Positions 1 through 9,288 of a DNA stretch of 38,819 bases are shown here, one piece after another. The notes below the pieces were generated by a model. The model made no database searches and was not told where the DNA came from. It worked only from the letters and a program-made list of their open reading frames with translations. The stretch's first letter is position 1; each line of letters begins with the position of its first letter. Both the position numbers and the translations under genes were made by a program. Source of the stretch: Rhodothermia bacterium (GTDB lineage Bacteria; Bacteroidota; Rhodothermia; Rhodothermales; JAAAOL01); assembly GCA_030428385.1 (NCBI GenBank), contig JAUIDY010000056.1, positions 1 to 38,819 on the forward strand, given 5' to 3'.

Positions 1-336
1 GGCTGCGACATCGGAGCGGTGGAGACGGGCGATGCAGGCATCGGCACCAACCGCGAGGCCGCCGACATCCCCGTGGGCCATGCGCTCTCGGCGGTCTACC
101 CCAACCCGTTTAACCCGGAGGCGACCTTCACCTTGGAGATGACGCAGCCGCAGGCGGTGACGGTGACGGTGCACGACGTGCTGGGTCGTCAGGTGGCGGT
201 GCTGCACGAGGGGGCGTTAGGGACAGGGTCGCACCGGTACACGCTGGCAGCAAGCGCGTGGCCGAGCGGGCTGTATCTGGTGCGGGTTGAGGGCGAGCAT
301 TTTGTGGCTACGCGCCGCGCCGTGCTGCTCAAATGA
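1..336 (+). CDS. Secreted protein, C-terminal fragment with type IX secretion sorting domain
   Basis: The reading frame is open from the first base of the window, so the gene starts upstream and only about 111 C-terminal residues are visible. The segment beginning YPNPFNPEATF, followed by the VHDVLGRQVAVL stretch and ending in LYLVRVEGEHFVATRRAVLLK-like residues, is the typical T9SS type A (Por secretion) C-terminal sorting domain of about 80 residues: an immunoglobulin-like beta fold that directs cargo across the outer membrane and is removed there. The catalytic or adhesive part of the protein lies outside the window, so the function of the mature protein cannot be told. An internal GTG at 19 could be mistaken for a start. 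Confidence 0.85.
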   Translation, partial: GCDIGAVETGDAGIGTNREAADIPVGHALSAVYPNPFNPEATFTLEMTQPQAVTVTVHDVLGRQVAVLHEGALGTGSHRYTLAASAWPSGLYLVRVEGEHFVATRRAVLLK

Positions 337-402
337 TGGACTTTTCTCGGAAACGTCGCGTGATCAGGGTGAAGGCCCTTGTATCACCAGCCGAGAAAAA
401 CC

Positions 403-1059
403 ATGCTTGTCCGTTTATGCCTGTTTTGTGTTCTCTTACTCCTCGCTACCGCTCCGGTGCAGGCGCAGCAGACGCCTGCCGTTGAGTTTGCCTTTCAGGT
501 AGACCGCCAGGGGTTGGACGTAGCGCCCGGCGAGGCCTTAAAAAACGCCTTGCACAGCAACTCGCGCATCGGGATGCACATTGAGCCCGTCGTGCAGATG
601 GATTTGGACATCCTCACGGTGTTCCTGCACGAAGGCATGATTACCCATGTTACGCAAGGCAAACGCGACGTGCGGATCGCACCCGGCTCCGACATCCAGC
701 TTGTGGACGGCAACGAGACCCGTCCCCTCCGGTCGCCGTGGGAAGCGATTGATCATCCTACCGACTTTCAGGGGTTCGAGGAGCCAATACTCGGGTTTGA
801 TAATCCGATCATCTCCTTTCGTCAAGCCCTTGAACTCGACCCCGTAGAGGTCGCGGCGATAGACTACGGCGTGGTTGCGATCAAGACATCCCGCCATACC
901 TTCCCGCTCGAAGCGGGCACATCATTGGAAGGCTGGTTGGGCGAAGGCGAGGTGCCCGCTTGGGCGCTGGTCATGCTGGTGGCTCCGCGCCGTGATGCCC
1001 ATGGCCCCGTGAACGTCCACCCCGCCGTTATCCCCTTTGAGGTGAAAGAGGGACGGTGA
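403..1059 (+). CDS. Exported protein of unknown function
   Basis: The frame is open from a TTG at 379, but ATG 403 places a clean signal peptide at the N-terminus: MLVRLCLF, then a hydrophobic core rich in L and A, then a cleavage region around VQAQQ. I therefore chose 403, giving about 218 residues. The mature part is mixed polar/hydrophobic with no Cys lipobox, no further membrane segment and no motif I recognise. It is probably periplasmic or secreted. It follows the T9SS-domain gene by 66 bp on the same strand and may be co-transcribed with it. The antisense frames opposite it have no support. Confidence 0.7.
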   Translation: MLVRLCLFCVLLLLATAPVQAQQTPAVEFAFQVDRQGLDVAPGEALKNALHSNSRIGMHIEPVVQMDLDILTVFLHEGMITHVTQGKRDVRIAPGSDIQLVDGNETRPLRSPWEAIDHPTDFQGFEEPILGFDNPIISFRQALELDPVEVAAIDYGVVAIKTSRHTFPLEAGTSLEGWLGEGEVPAWALVMLVAPRRDAHGPVNVHPAVIPFEVKEGR

Positions 1060-1100
1060 GGAGGATTTGAGGAAAGCGAGAGAGGGCGTTGTGTCAAGGG

Positions 1101-1220
1101 CACCCATAGCGACGTGCTATGGTGCGCCGCGTGCTGGGTAATACCGCCGCCCTGCCCAGCCCCATAAATTGACGAAGGCTTTGCACCAGCGCCCCCCGGC
1201 AGACGCGGTTTGTCGGGGGG
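1101..1220 (+). promoter_or_regulatory. Structured leader upstream of purL
   Basis: Three potential hairpins follow one another between the unknown exported-protein gene and purL. The first pairs CACCCATAGC (1101-1110, one bulged C) with GCTATGGTG (1116-1124). The second pairs GCTGGG with GCCCAGC (about 1132-1161). The third is the strong GC hairpin at 1192-1220. Such an arrangement could be a 3' end for the upstream gene plus an attenuating leader for purL. I do not recognise a purine riboswitch or any other known aptamer here. Confidence 0.35.
1192..1220 (+). terminator. Strong GC-rich hairpin, terminator or attenuator
   Basis: CCCCCCGGCAGA (1192-1203) pairs with TTTGTCGGGGGG (1209-1220) over 12 positions with two G-U pairs and a CGCGG loop. 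It is followed by TGTTGTTTAT. The T tract is interrupted, so termination may be partial. The hairpin ends 52 bp before the purL start and would lie inside the purL mRNA leader if the promoter is upstream. Confidence 0.5.
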
Positions 1221-1272
1221 TGTTGTTTATCTTGCACGCTCGCTTTGTTTTTCGCCTCCGACGCTGCTGCCC

Positions 1273-3546
1273 ATGCCACCCATCCGCCTGCCCAACGAGC
1301 CCGACATCACCCGCGACCTTGCCCGCGACCACGGCCTGACCGACGACGAGTACGGCTGGATTGTGGAAAAGCTGGGCCGCACGCCCACGTTTACCGAACT
1401 CGGCATCTACTCGGTGATGTGGAGCGAACACTGCTCGTACAAAAATTCCATCGCCATCCTCAAGACGCTCCCGCGCGACGGCGAGGCGCTGCTGGTGGGC
1501 GCAGGCGAAGAAAACGCGGGCCTCGTCGACATCGGCGAGGGGCTGGCGTGTGCATTTAAGATCGAAAGCCACAACCACCCATCGGCCGTGGAGCCGTATC
1601 AGGGCGCAGCGACGGGCGTCGGCGGTATCCACCGCGACATCTTCACGATGGGCGCGCGCCCCATCTGCGCGCTCAACTCGCTGCGGTTTGGCAGCCTCGA
1701 CAACCCCCGCGTGCGCTACCTCGTGGACGGCGTGGTGCGCGGCATCGGCGACTATGGCAACTCGTTTGGTGTGCCCACCGTGGGCGGCGAGGTGTACTTC
1801 GATCCGAGCTACGAAGGCAACCCGCTCGTAAATGCCATGAGCGTCGGCGTCGTGAAGGTCGGCGAGACGGCGAGCGCCATCGCGGAGGGCGTGGGCAACC
1901 TCGTGTTTATCGTGGGCAGCGCCACTGGGCGCGACGGCATCCACGGCGCGACGTTCGCCTCTGAAGAAATCAGCGAAGAGAGCGAAGCCAAGCGCCCGAG
2001 TGTGCAGGTCGGCGACCCGTTCACCGAGAAGCTGCTGCTCGAAGCCACGCTCGAAGCGATCCGGGCCGGACTCATCGTCGGGATTCAGGACATGGGCGCG
2101 GCAGGCATCACCTGCTCGTCGTGCGAGATGAGCGCCAAGGGCGAACATGGCATGGAACTGCACATCGAGCGCGTGCCCATCCGCGAGCGCATGACGCCGT
2201 ACGAAATTATGCTCTCCGAAAGCCAGGAGCGCATGCTGATCGTCACCGAACCGAAAAACGCCGCGGCCTTGCAGGCCATCTTCGAGAAGTGGGACTTACA
2301 CGCCGAAAACATCGGCACCGTCACCGACACAGAGCGCGTGCGCATCTTCTGGCACGGCGACCTCATCGCCGACGTACCCGCCGAGCATCTGGTGCTGGGC
2401 GGCGGCGCGCCGGTCTACCAGCGCGAGACGTGCCGCCCCACGTACCTCGACACCACGCTCGCCTTCGACCCCGAGTCGGTGCCCGACGTCACGCCTGAAA
2501 CGGCTGGGCCGATGCTACTCAAGCTCATGGGTTCGCCCAATATCGCGTCGAAGCAGTGGGTGTTTGAGCAGTACGACACGATGGTGCGGACCAACACCGT
2601 CGCCGGGCCGGGCGCGACAGACGCTGCGCTCGTCCGCATCAAAGGCACCAACCGGGGGCTCGCGGTCAAGACCGACTGCAACGGGCGGTACGTGTACCTG
2701 AACCCGCGCAAAGGCGGGCAGATCGCGGTGGCCGAGGCGGCGCGCAACGTCGTGTGTGCAGGCGGCAAGCCCGTGGCCATCACCAATTGTTTGAACTTCG
2801 GCAATCCATACAAGCCTGAAGTATACTGGGTGTTTAAAGAGGCCGTGGGTGGCATGGGCGATGCCTGCCGCGTGTTCAACACCCCGGTGACGGGCGGCAA
2901 CGTGAGCTTCTACAACGAAAACCCCGAAAGCGCCGTCTTCCCGACGCCGACCATTGGCATGCTGGGGCTGGTAGACGACCTCGACACCCACGGCACCACG
3001 GCGGCGTTTCGGGCAGCAGGCGATGTCATCTTCCTGCTCTCGCCAGAGGATTGGCAGCACCGCAATGAACTGGGCGGCACGGAATACCTCGCCACCATCC
3101 GCGAAATCACGGCAGGCGACGCGCCGCATCTCGACCTGGACGAAGAAGCAGCCGTGCAAGACGCGATGCTGGCCCTCATCCGCGCAGGGCTCGTGCAGAG
3201 CGCCCACGATGTCTCTGATGGTGGCCTCGCGGTCAACCTTGCCGAAAGCGTGGTGTTTTCCAACCTCGGCGCGGAGGTGAAGCTGTACACCGAAGAAGAG
3301 CTTCGGCTGGATGCGCTGCTGTTTAACGAGGCCCAGTCGCGCATTGTGTTCACCGCCAAGGCCGATGACGGCGAGATGATCATGGACACCCTCGTGGGGC
3401 GCGGTGTGCAGGCGGTGCCCATCGGGCGTGTCACCACCGAGCCGGTGTTGCACGTCACGGTTAATAAGGACGAGGTGATTGAACAAACCGCCGATGAACT
3501 GCGCAAACCCTACGACTCCGCCATTCCGACGGCGATGCGTAGCTGA
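1273..3546 (+). CDS. purL: Phosphoribosylformylglycinamidine synthase subunit PurL (small type)
   Basis: Catalyses ATP-dependent conversion of FGAR to FGAM, the fourth step of purine biosynthesis, using ammonia supplied by PurQ. The start ATG 1273 ([13 protein letters not shown]) gives 757 residues, the normal length of the stand-alone PurL that works with PurS and PurQ, rather than the about 1300-residue fused enzyme. Visible family segments include [11 protein letters not shown] near residue 50, [20 protein letters not shown] with the catalytic-site histidine region, [10 protein letters not shown], the SESQERML segment, and in the second half the [10 protein letters not shown] and [11 protein letters not shown] stretches of the paired PurM-like ATP-binding domains. 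Upstream in-frame codons back to 1210 fall inside the leader hairpin and are unlikely to be translated. purS and purQ are not in the window. Confidence 0.97.
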   Translation: MPPIRLPNEPDITRDLARDHGLTDDEYGWIVEKLGRTPTFTELGIYSVMWSEHCSYKNSIAILKTLPRDGEALLVGAGEENAGLVDIGEGLACAFKIESHNHPSAVEPYQGAATGVGGIHRDIFTMGARPICALNSLRFGSLDNPRVRYLVDGVVRGIGDYGNSFGVPTVGGEVYFDPSYEGNPLVNAMSVGVVKVGETASAIAEGVGNLVFIVGSATGRDGIHGATFASEEISEESEAKRPSVQVGDPFTEKLLLEATLEAIRAGLIVGIQDMGAAGITCSSCEMSAKGEHGMELHIERVPIRERMTPYEIMLSESQERMLIVTEPKNAAALQAIFEKWDLHAENIGTVTDTERVRIFWHGDLIADVPAEHLVLGGGAPVYQRETCRPTYLDTTLAFDPESVPDVTPETAGPMLLKLMGSPNIASKQWVFEQYDTMVRTNTVAGPGATDAALVRIKGTNRGLAVKTDCNGRYVYLNPRKGGQIAVAEAARNVVCAGGKPVAITNCLNFGNPYKPEVYWVFKEAVGGMGDACRVFNTPVTGGNVSFYNENPESAVFPTPTIGMLGLVDDLDTHGTTAAFRAAGDVIFLLSPEDWQHRNELGGTEYLATIREITAGDAPHLDLDEEAAVQDAMLALIRAGLVQSAHDVSDGGLAVNLAESVVFSNLGAEVKLYTEEELRLDALLFNEAQSRIVFTAKADDGEMIMDTLVGRGVQAVPIGRVTTEPVLHVTVNKDEVIEQTADELRKPYDSAIPTAMRS

Positions 3547-3879
3547 TACCGATCAAGGAAACAGGGGACAGACAGCATAAAGGGAACGGGAAGGCCATGG
3601 GCGGCCAAGAACCTCCGCGTTCGATTGGGGCCATACGACCCGCGTACGTAACATCCATTTCTTGTGAAGCTAGGGGCAACCAAGGCCTTTGGCATGGTTA
3701 TTTCGTTGCCGTCCGGATGTTGTTAAGTCATAGCTTCATGTTGTAGAGATCTGTATTCTATAGGTTTACGGAGCGCGGACTGTGGTGGGTGGCTAGCAAT
3801 AATTGAAAGAAGCCGTTGTGCAATTTTCAGACATTCGGCCTTCTTTTGTCTCAATTTTGTCAGTCAACGTCCCATCTTG
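3547..3879. other. Intergenic region, purL to TonB receptor
   Basis: Stretch of 333 bp without a convincing gene. It contains a candidate promoter (3742-3769) and, just before the receptor start, an imperfect hairpin pairing AAAGAAGCCG (3806-3815) with CGGCCTTCTTTT (3836-3847). Short minus-strand frames at 3461-3695 have no signal or motif and are not called. Confidence 0.5.
3742..3769 (+). promoter_or_regulatory. Candidate Bacteroidota-type promoter for the TonB receptor
   Basis: TTG at 3742-3744 and TAGGTTTA at 3762-3769 resemble the -33 TTG and -7 TAnnTTTG elements, but the 17-nt spacer is shorter than the usual 19-21. This is the best match upstream of the receptor and is only a candidate. 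Confidence 0.25.
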
Positions 3880-6615
3880 ATGTTTCTTCGTACCTGCGCC
3901 CTTTGTTTTGGCCTGCTGCTCGTAGGCTTGTCCTTTGCGTATGCTCAAACCGCCACCCTTGAAGGCATTGTGCTGGATGCAGCCACCAGCGAACCACTTC
4001 CGGGTGCGGCGGTGTTGCTGGTGCAGGGTGAAAGCCAGCAAATGATGCATGGCACCACGGCCAACCTGGATGGGCTGTTTTCTATTACAGGTGTTTCGAG
4101 CGGTTCGTACACCGTCGTGGCACGGTTTATTGGGTACGATGAGTACCAGATTCCCATCAGCTTGTCCCCCGATACGACACAAGGCATCACGCTGCCCCTT
4201 GAACAGGTCGAATTAAACCTCAACACCATCGTGGTGTCGGCCTCGCGACAGGGCGAAACGTTGCTGGATGCACCGGCCTCCGTGACCATTCTTGCGAGCG
4301 CCGAACTGGTGGCCGACGTAACCCAAGGGGCCGAGATGGCATTGCGCTCGGCTCCGGGCGTCGAATACTCGCAGGTGGGCCTCCGGCGCACCCACATTTC
4401 ATTGCGCGGGTTCAACCGCTCGTTCCGAACAGCCACCCACGTCATTGCCGACTACCGCCAGGCCAGTGTGCCCGGCCTGGGGTTGGTGTCGTTTAGCAGC
4501 CTCCCCACTTCGCCGCTCGATGTGGCCCGGGTAGAGGTGGTGCGCGGTCCGGGTTCAGCCCTGTATGGCCCCGGCGTAGATCAGGGCGTGGTGCATTTTA
4601 TCTCCAAAGACCCCTTTACCTTCCCCGGTACCTCAGTCATGATTAGTGGTGGGCAGCGTGGGTATATGCAGGCATCGATGCGTCATGCGGGCACGCTCAA
4701 CGACCGGCTAGGGTACAAAGTGGTCGGCTACTATTCCCAGGGCGACGACTTTGAGCTGGATCCCGACGATCCGGAAGATGCCGAAATCATTGCCTCCATC
4801 GCCGATAACATCATCACGCATGAAGGCGAGATTGTGGAGCCGCTGGGCGAGCGTGTTACCGATTTCTATGATGCCCACCTCAACGCCGAACTCAGCTACC
4901 GCGTGCGTCCGGGCGTGACGCTCACCGCCAATGGTGGCTACAGCCAGGCCCAGCAAACCCTCTTTAGCGTAAGCGGCGAGATCCAGTCGAACGGGTTTCC
5001 GACGGCGTTTGGCCAACTGCGGCTGCGTACCCATGACTTTTTTGCCCAGACCTACTGGAACGGCACGTTTAATGAGGACAAGGCTTTTTCGTATGTAGAT
5101 GGGCAACTCGGCTACAACAAGTCCAGCGAGTTCGGGCTGCAAAGCCAGTATAACCTGCAACTGGCCGAAGGGCGCGAACGGTTAATTGTGGGAATCGATG
5201 CGCGGATGCACCGGTCGGATACCAACGGTCGCCTGCATGGGCGTAATGAAACCGATGACAGCTTTGCGCAGGCGGGCGTGTATGTTCAGTCTGAGACGGC
5301 GCTCTCGCCCCAGCTTGACCTCATCCTCGCAAGCCGGGTGGATTACCATGGGGCCACCGAAGAAACCCACCTCTCTCCCCGTGCCTCGCTGGTCTTTAGG
5401 CCCGATGACGACCACAGCGTCCGTTTTTCTTACAACCGCGCCTTCTCGGCACCCGACGCCGCCTCGTATTTCCTGGACCTGCAGCTGGGCGTCAGCCCAC
5501 TTTTTAACGCCAGCGTGCAAGGCAACCAGCATGGCTTTACGTTTGGTCCGTTGCAGACGACGAGCCTGTTCTCGGGGCAGCGCTACGAGGGCGTGGGGAT
5601 TCCGGTGGGTGAAGTGTATCAGGTGGTGCTGGCCGGGTTGGCTGCGCCGGGTGCCCTGGAGGGCTTGCCCCTGCCACAGCGCCAAGCCCTCGAAGCCTTG
5701 CTCAACAGCGGGCTGCTGAACCGCTTTGTGGGCACTGGTTTCTCAGAAGGGGCGTTGTTTTCAGGCGGGCAGATTCTCACCGAACTCGACGATATAGACC
5801 CGCTGCGGCAGGAAGAGACCAATGCGTTTGAGGTGGGCTACAAAGGGACCTTCAATGACCGGGTAGTGCTGGGGGCAGACGTGTTTTACGTCCGCAAGGC
5901 CAACTTCGTCAGTACCCTCGAAACCGTCGCGCCCCTTGTGATGACTCCGACGTTGCCCGAGGATTTGGCCGAAGCCGTGGCGGCTTCGTTTACGCCCGAA
6001 GAACTCGCGCCCTTTGGCTTGACGCCCGAGTTCTTGGCCCAGTTCTTCACCGCAGGCGCCCAGAACCTGGCTGCGCCGGACGGCACCTACATCACCGGAC
6101 TGATTGAGGCGAACGAACTGTATGATCCCGCCACCCCACCGGGCTTGCTGCAAACCGTCATTAACTATGGCGAAATCGACTTTTTTGGTCTTGATTTGAG
6201 CGCCGAGGTGACCGTTAGCGACAACCTGAAGGTGTTTGCAAATTACTCATGGTTGAGCGAGTCGATCTTTGACGCCGCCGCGCTGGGCGAGCCCAATACG
6301 GCCTTGTCGCTCTCGATGAACACGCCGCAAAACAAGTTCAAGGCCGGGTTTGACTACCGCACACCCGGCGGCTTCAGCGTGGGTGCCCGCGGGCGGTACC
6401 TAGATGCGTACCGGGTGGTAGAAGGCACCATCGCCGCCGATATCGATGCGTTCTTTGTGCTGGATGCCCATCTGGGATACGACCTGAATAACTCCGTGAC
6501 CGGGTTGCGACTGGATGTCACGGGGCAGAACATCCTCAACAACGAACACCGCGAATGGGCCAACGCGCCCAAACTGGGCCGTCTGTTTCTTGCGCGGTTG
6601 ACCTACACGTTGTAG
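3880..6615 (+). CDS. TonB-dependent outer-membrane receptor with carboxypeptidase-like N-terminal domain
   Basis: A 911-residue outer-membrane transporter. ATG 3880 (MFLRTCALCFG) is preferred over TTG 3877. A signal peptide ends near AYAQT. Residues about 24-100 (TLEGIVLDAATSEPLPGAAV, then the FIGYDEYQI stretch) form a CarboxypepD_reg-like beta domain. A TonB-box-like NTIVVSASR segment follows near 115-125 and leads into the plug domain, with the conserved LRGFNR and VEVVRGPGSALYGPG motifs near 175-230. The remainder is an alternating polar/hydrophobic beta-barrel ending LARLTYTL. The family imports siderophores, vitamins or oligomers using TonB/ExbBD energy; the substrate cannot be told, and no SusD partner is adjacent, so a SusC role is unlikely. 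Two unusually long loop segments (around residues 540-640 and 680-760), rich in A, L, P and E, interrupt the barrel. Confidence 0.93.
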   Translation: MFLRTCALCFGLLLVGLSFAYAQTATLEGIVLDAATSEPLPGAAVLLVQGESQQMMHGTTANLDGLFSITGVSSGSYTVVARFIGYDEYQIPISLSPDTTQGITLPLEQVELNLNTIVVSASRQGETLLDAPASVTILASAELVADVTQGAEMALRSAPGVEYSQVGLRRTHISLRGFNRSFRTATHVIADYRQASVPGLGLVSFSSLPTSPLDVARVEVVRGPGSALYGPGVDQGVVHFISKDPFTFPGTSVMISGGQRGYMQASMRHAGTLNDRLGYKVVGYYSQGDDFELDPDDPEDAEIIASIADNIITHEGEIVEPLGERVTDFYDAHLNAELSYRVRPGVTLTANGGYSQAQQTLFSVSGEIQSNGFPTAFGQLRLRTHDFFAQTYWNGTFNEDKAFSYVDGQLGYNKSSEFGLQSQYNLQLAEGRERLIVGIDARMHRSDTNGRLHGRNETDDSFAQAGVYVQSETALSPQLDLILASRVDYHGATEETHLSPRASLVFRPDDDHSVRFSYNRAFSAPDAASYFLDLQLGVSPLFNASVQGNQHGFTFGPLQTTSLFSGQRYEGVGIPVGEVYQVVLAGLAAPGALEGLPLPQRQALEALLNSGLLNRFVGTGFSEGALFSGGQILTELDDIDPLRQEETNAFEVGYKGTFNDRVVLGADVFYVRKANFVSTLETVAPLVMTPTLPEDLAEAVAASFTPEELAPFGLTPEFLAQFFTAGAQNLAAPDGTYITGLIEANELYDPATPPGLLQTVINYGEIDFFGLDLSAEVTVSDNLKVFANYSWLSESIFDAAALGEPNTALSLSMNTPQNKFKAGFDYRTPGGFSVGARGRYLDAYRVVEGTIAADIDAFFVLDAHLGYDLNNSVTGLRLDVTGQNILNNEHREWANAPKLGRLFLARLTYTL

Positions 6616-6760
6616 ATACGGGAGCGGCAGTGCTTTATACCGAAAGTGAAAGAGGTTCAGGCAGATAACCTTCTGCTATCAGGTGCGTATCTTTTAGTTG
6701 ATTCCCTGAAAACATCGTAGGGAAGCCTCCTATTCCTGAACAATACGCCCCTCGACATAC

Positions 6761-7099
6761 ATGAACCGCGTTGCTTTCACCCTCCCCGACGTGGGCGTCC
6801 GCGAAGTCAAAGGCATGGTCTACGTGGACGATGGCTATCTGGTAATCAAGGTAGAGAGTGCCATCGCCGGGCTGATAGATACCGAGAAAGACCTCGTTAA
6901 GATTGAACCGAGTGCGTTGGAAACGCTGGAGATCAAACGCGGCATCTTCCGGGATCGGCTGGTGGTGAAGCCGAAAGGTATGGAGTTGCTGGAGCTTATT
7001 CCGGGCAACCATGCCTCGGCCGTGGAATTGCGCGTGTGGACCAAGTACCGCAACGACCTCCAGGCCGTCGTGAATGATTTTTACGACCTGCTGATTTGA
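6761..7099 (+). CDS. Small protein of unknown function
   Basis: 112 residues from ATG 6761 (MNRVAFTLPDVGVREVKG). There is no signal peptide or membrane segment. The sequence alternates short hydrophobic strands (GMVYVDDGYLVIKVES, RGIFRDRLVVKP, SAVELRVWTKY) and ends in an amphipathic helix, which suggests a small PH-like beta barrel; that is inference from pattern only. It stands alone on the plus strand 145 bp after the receptor. Codon usage looks like its neighbours, so I believe it is real, but I recognise no family. Confidence 0.6.
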   Translation: MNRVAFTLPDVGVREVKGMVYVDDGYLVIKVESAIAGLIDTEKDLVKIEPSALETLEIKRGIFRDRLVVKPKGMELLELIPGNHASAVELRVWTKYRNDLQAVVNDFYDLLI

Positions 7100-7191
7100 G
7101 TCGTTCATTGCCGCCGTTGATCGTTTCAGGATAAAATCGCCAGCGCTCCATTCGGCCTGTTCTTTCACGCACGATAATCCATCAGCCCTTC

Positions 7192-7223
7192 AGGTTAACA
7201 AAGGGCTTCTTAATGAGCACACA
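7192..7223. repeat. Degenerate direct repeat, copy 1
   Basis: AGGTT at 7192 and CTTCTTAATGAGCACACA at 7206-7223 recur at exactly 300 bp distance (7492-7523). The last 18 bases match at 16 positions. Confidence 0.45.
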
Positions 7224-7450
7224 GGTTGCACTTCCTTGATGCTCCGCTGAGGCGACGGCTTGAGCCAAAGGAGTGGTTTGTTCTTTCAGGGACCAAAGAA
7301 CCAAAGTCCTGCCGCCTCCGAAACCCGCGAACCCCGATCCAGCCCCACCTAAACCCATACCCAACGGGCTTGGGGCAATGAGCGATTAGGAATGGGCAAT
7401 GAGGAATTATTCATTGTTCATCACGCATTGCTCATCGTCATCGGCGTTTG

Positions 7451-7472
7451 GTCCTTTCCGCTGTGAAAGGAC
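7451..7472. repeat. Perfect hairpin in intergenic region
   Basis: GTCCTTTC (7451-7458) pairs perfectly with GAAAGGAC (7465-7472) around a CGCTGT loop. The flanking TTTG and CAAA can extend the stem past one bulge. A looser relative with GGACC and GTCC arms lies at about 7287-7310, next to the first repeat copy. It could be a dispersed intergenic element. Confidence 0.45.
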
Positions 7473-7491
7473 ACAAAACCAACACCCTCAA

Positions 7492-7523
7492 AGGTTGCGA
7501 ACACCCTTCTTAACGAGCACGCA
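7492..7523. repeat. Degenerate direct repeat, copy 2
   Basis: Second copy of the repeat at 7192-7223: AGGTT at 7492 and CTTCTTAACGAGCACGCA at 7506-7523. Confidence 0.45.
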
Positions 7524-7643
7524 CCTCCTCAATGCCACGCTAAACCCCCATTGGTTAAACGCGCCGGGGTTGCTCCCGCCGCGCCCTTGCCACAGAGGCG
7601 GCCCCGGTGCTCGATTCGGTCGCTTTAGGATGTGGCAACGACA

Positions 7644-8321
7644 TCATCGCTGTGGTGCGGAAACCGGCGTAGCAATAGACCGGCGTTCGAGCCACCATGC
7701 GGCGAGGCCCAGCCCCACCGCCACGCCGCCCCCCAGCAGCGTCAGCGGCATCAGCCGTTGCGGCAGCAGGCCCCGGGCGATGAAGAAAAAGCCCAGCCCG
7801 CTCATCAGAAAAGCGACATAAGCGCACGCGTTGAGCATCTGCGTCCATGAGAGCGTGGCGGCGGATTGGTGAACCGAAGTTGTGCCGGGGAAAAGCAGCC
7901 GCTTCCACTTGTCGAAGTCCCACACCAGCAAATAGGTGGTGGCGAGGAGCATCATGCCTGTAATCACCCAGGTGCCGCGAAAGTGCATCGCCATGGTGAT
8001 AACGAAGATGTTGAGGATGACGGGGAAATACAGCACTGCACCGAGGGCCGCCGTACGCGGGATGAGCAGCAGCAACCCGGCCAGCACCTGCGCCGCGCCC
8101 ACAAACACATAGTATTCGCTCGCCTGAAAAAACGCCTCGAAGAAGCTGCCGATCGGAGTTTCGGGCGAGATGATGGTGAAACGGTGGCCCAGCACCTTGG
8201 TCATGCCCGGCGGAATAAACCCGATGGCGAGCATCACGCGGGTGAAGGCGGTGAGGCGTTGGAGCCAGCGGTTGGTGGTGATCCGGGCATGCAGGTGGTC
8301 GAGGGCAGGTTCGAGCGGCAT
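7644..8321 (-). CDS. DoxX-like integral membrane protein
   Basis: From ATG 8321 (MPLEPALDHLHARI) this encodes 225 residues with several hydrophobic helices: RVMLAIGFIPPGMTKVLG, a segment around YYVFVGAAQVLAGLLLLIP, AALGAVLYFPVILNIFVITM, the TWVITGMMLLATTYLLVW stretch, and two C-terminal helices. The first helix with its GxxKxxG-like end and the Gln/Ala-rich second helix are typical of the DoxX/DoxD-like family of inner-membrane proteins, some of which act in redox or quinone chemistry; the substrate here is unknown. The frame stays open upstream, with further ATGs at 8381, 8432 and 8453. The 8453 start would leave only 14 bp to the divergent gene, so I chose the start just before the membrane domain. 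Confidence 0.75.
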   Translation of the reverse strand: MPLEPALDHLHARITTNRWLQRLTAFTRVMLAIGFIPPGMTKVLGHRFTIISPETPIGSFFEAFFQASEYYVFVGAAQVLAGLLLLIPRTAALGAVLYFPVILNIFVITMAMHFRGTWVITGMMLLATTYLLVWDFDKWKRLLFPGTTSVHQSAATLSWTQMLNACAYVAFLMSGLGFFFIARGLLPQRLMPLTLLGGGVAVGLGLAAWWLERRSIATPVSAPQR

Positions 8322-8467
8322 CGGCAGGGAAAGGGTGTGTGGTTGCGGATCTGTTGAAGAGGCTACGGAGGCACGCGGCATGGGTTGCTGAACCCGGGTT
8401 GGCAGAGTTGAAGAATGTTTTGCGCTTGTCATCTGAACCTGCTTCTTCACCATGCTCCTTTGTTGTA

Positions 8468-9271
8468 ATGCCTCGTCTGGTTTTCCTTTTCCTAATCCCG
8501 TTTTTGGTGCTGGGGTGCGGCACCGAAAGTGATACCGCCCACGCCCAATCCACGGCTTCGCCTGCGGCCGCTTCTTCCCCGAAGGCGGGCATGGAGCCAT
8601 TTTGTCACGCAGGCGTCTGCCTCGACCAAACCGCGGCTGACCTTGAGGTACGCTGGGATACCGAGCGGGCGGAACGCAGCGCTCGCGTGTACCAACGCAA
8701 GGTGGCGCGCGAGGCATCCTTTGCCGCCGAAACGCAGGAAAAAGTGGCCGCGGTTTTTGCCGGGGCCCCGGCTGCTACCCTCGAAGCCCTTGCCGAGGCT
8801 GCGCCGTCGGACATACTCGGCGGAGGCGGCACGTGGGACATAAACAGCCGCACGCAGCGCCATCTGGCCAGCATCGACCAGGTGTGCCGTTTTATCCGGC
8901 TGCGGGGCTGGACGACCGATGCCGACGGCAACGAAGTCACCATCGAATTGCTGCCTCGCATCAATGACGACGGCTCGAACACCTTCGTGGTGACAGACCT
9001 GTATTGGACCCTCGACGGGGTAGACTACAATGCGCCTGCAGGTGAGGCCGAAATCGCCGCCGCCCGTGCCCGCTACGGCGAGATGGCGTTGCTGAACGAC
9101 AACGAGCCCTTCACCACGGCCGCATATCGCCCCGTTCCGACGAACAACTACCAGGATACCTTCCTGGGCTTTTTGCTACGACACCCCGGTTTCTACAACG
9201 CGGGCACCTCGTGGGCCCGCTTCCGCGATGCACAAAAAGAAGCGATCGCCGCCCAGCCTGCCTGTCAATAA
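8468..9271 (+). CDS. Lipoprotein of unknown function
   Basis: ATG 8468 begins MPRLVFLFLIPFLVLGCG, a short lipoprotein signal with the lipobox LVLGC and Cys17 as the lipidated residue. The mature protein of about 250 residues has a Ser/Ala-rich linker, a helical Arg/Glu-rich part (residues about 60-115) and a mixed C-terminal domain with several Trp/Tyr and Cys residues. I recognise no family. It is followed after 17 bp by the YiiX-like amidase gene on the same strand and very probably forms an operon with it, suggesting a joint role at the cell envelope (inference). An in-frame upstream extension to 8339 overlaps the divergent gene and would bury the signal peptide. Confidence 0.75.
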   Translation: MPRLVFLFLIPFLVLGCGTESDTAHAQSTASPAAASSPKAGMEPFCHAGVCLDQTAADLEVRWDTERAERSARVYQRKVAREASFAAETQEKVAAVFAGAPAATLEALAEAAPSDILGGGGTWDINSRTQRHLASIDQVCRFIRLRGWTTDADGNEVTIELLPRINDDGSNTFVVTDLYWTLDGVDYNAPAGEAEIAAARARYGEMALLNDNEPFTTAAYRPVPTNNYQDTFLGFLLRHPGFYNAGTSWARFRDAQKEAIAAQPACQ

Positions 9272-9288
9272 CTCTTTCTCCTACGACC

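Larger units (their letters stand above)
7100..7643. other. Repeat-bearing intergenic region
   Basis: About 540 bp with no supported gene between the small unknown protein and the DoxX-like gene. It holds two degenerate copies of a short repeat 300 bp apart, a strong hairpin (7451-7472), and a low-complexity stretch around 7376-7435 with repeated GCAATGAG and its near-inverse. It reads like decayed intergenic repeat material. No transposase remnant is visible. Confidence 0.5.

Noticed and set aside
1117-3486. Minus-strand frames opposite purL
   Set aside because: Antisense to a clear purL; sequences are H/R/A-rich with no motif.
3461-3695. Short minus-strand frames between purL and the TonB receptor
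   Set aside because: They partly overlap the end of purL, and the remainder has no start signal, motif or family resemblance strong enough to call a gene or a transposase remnant.
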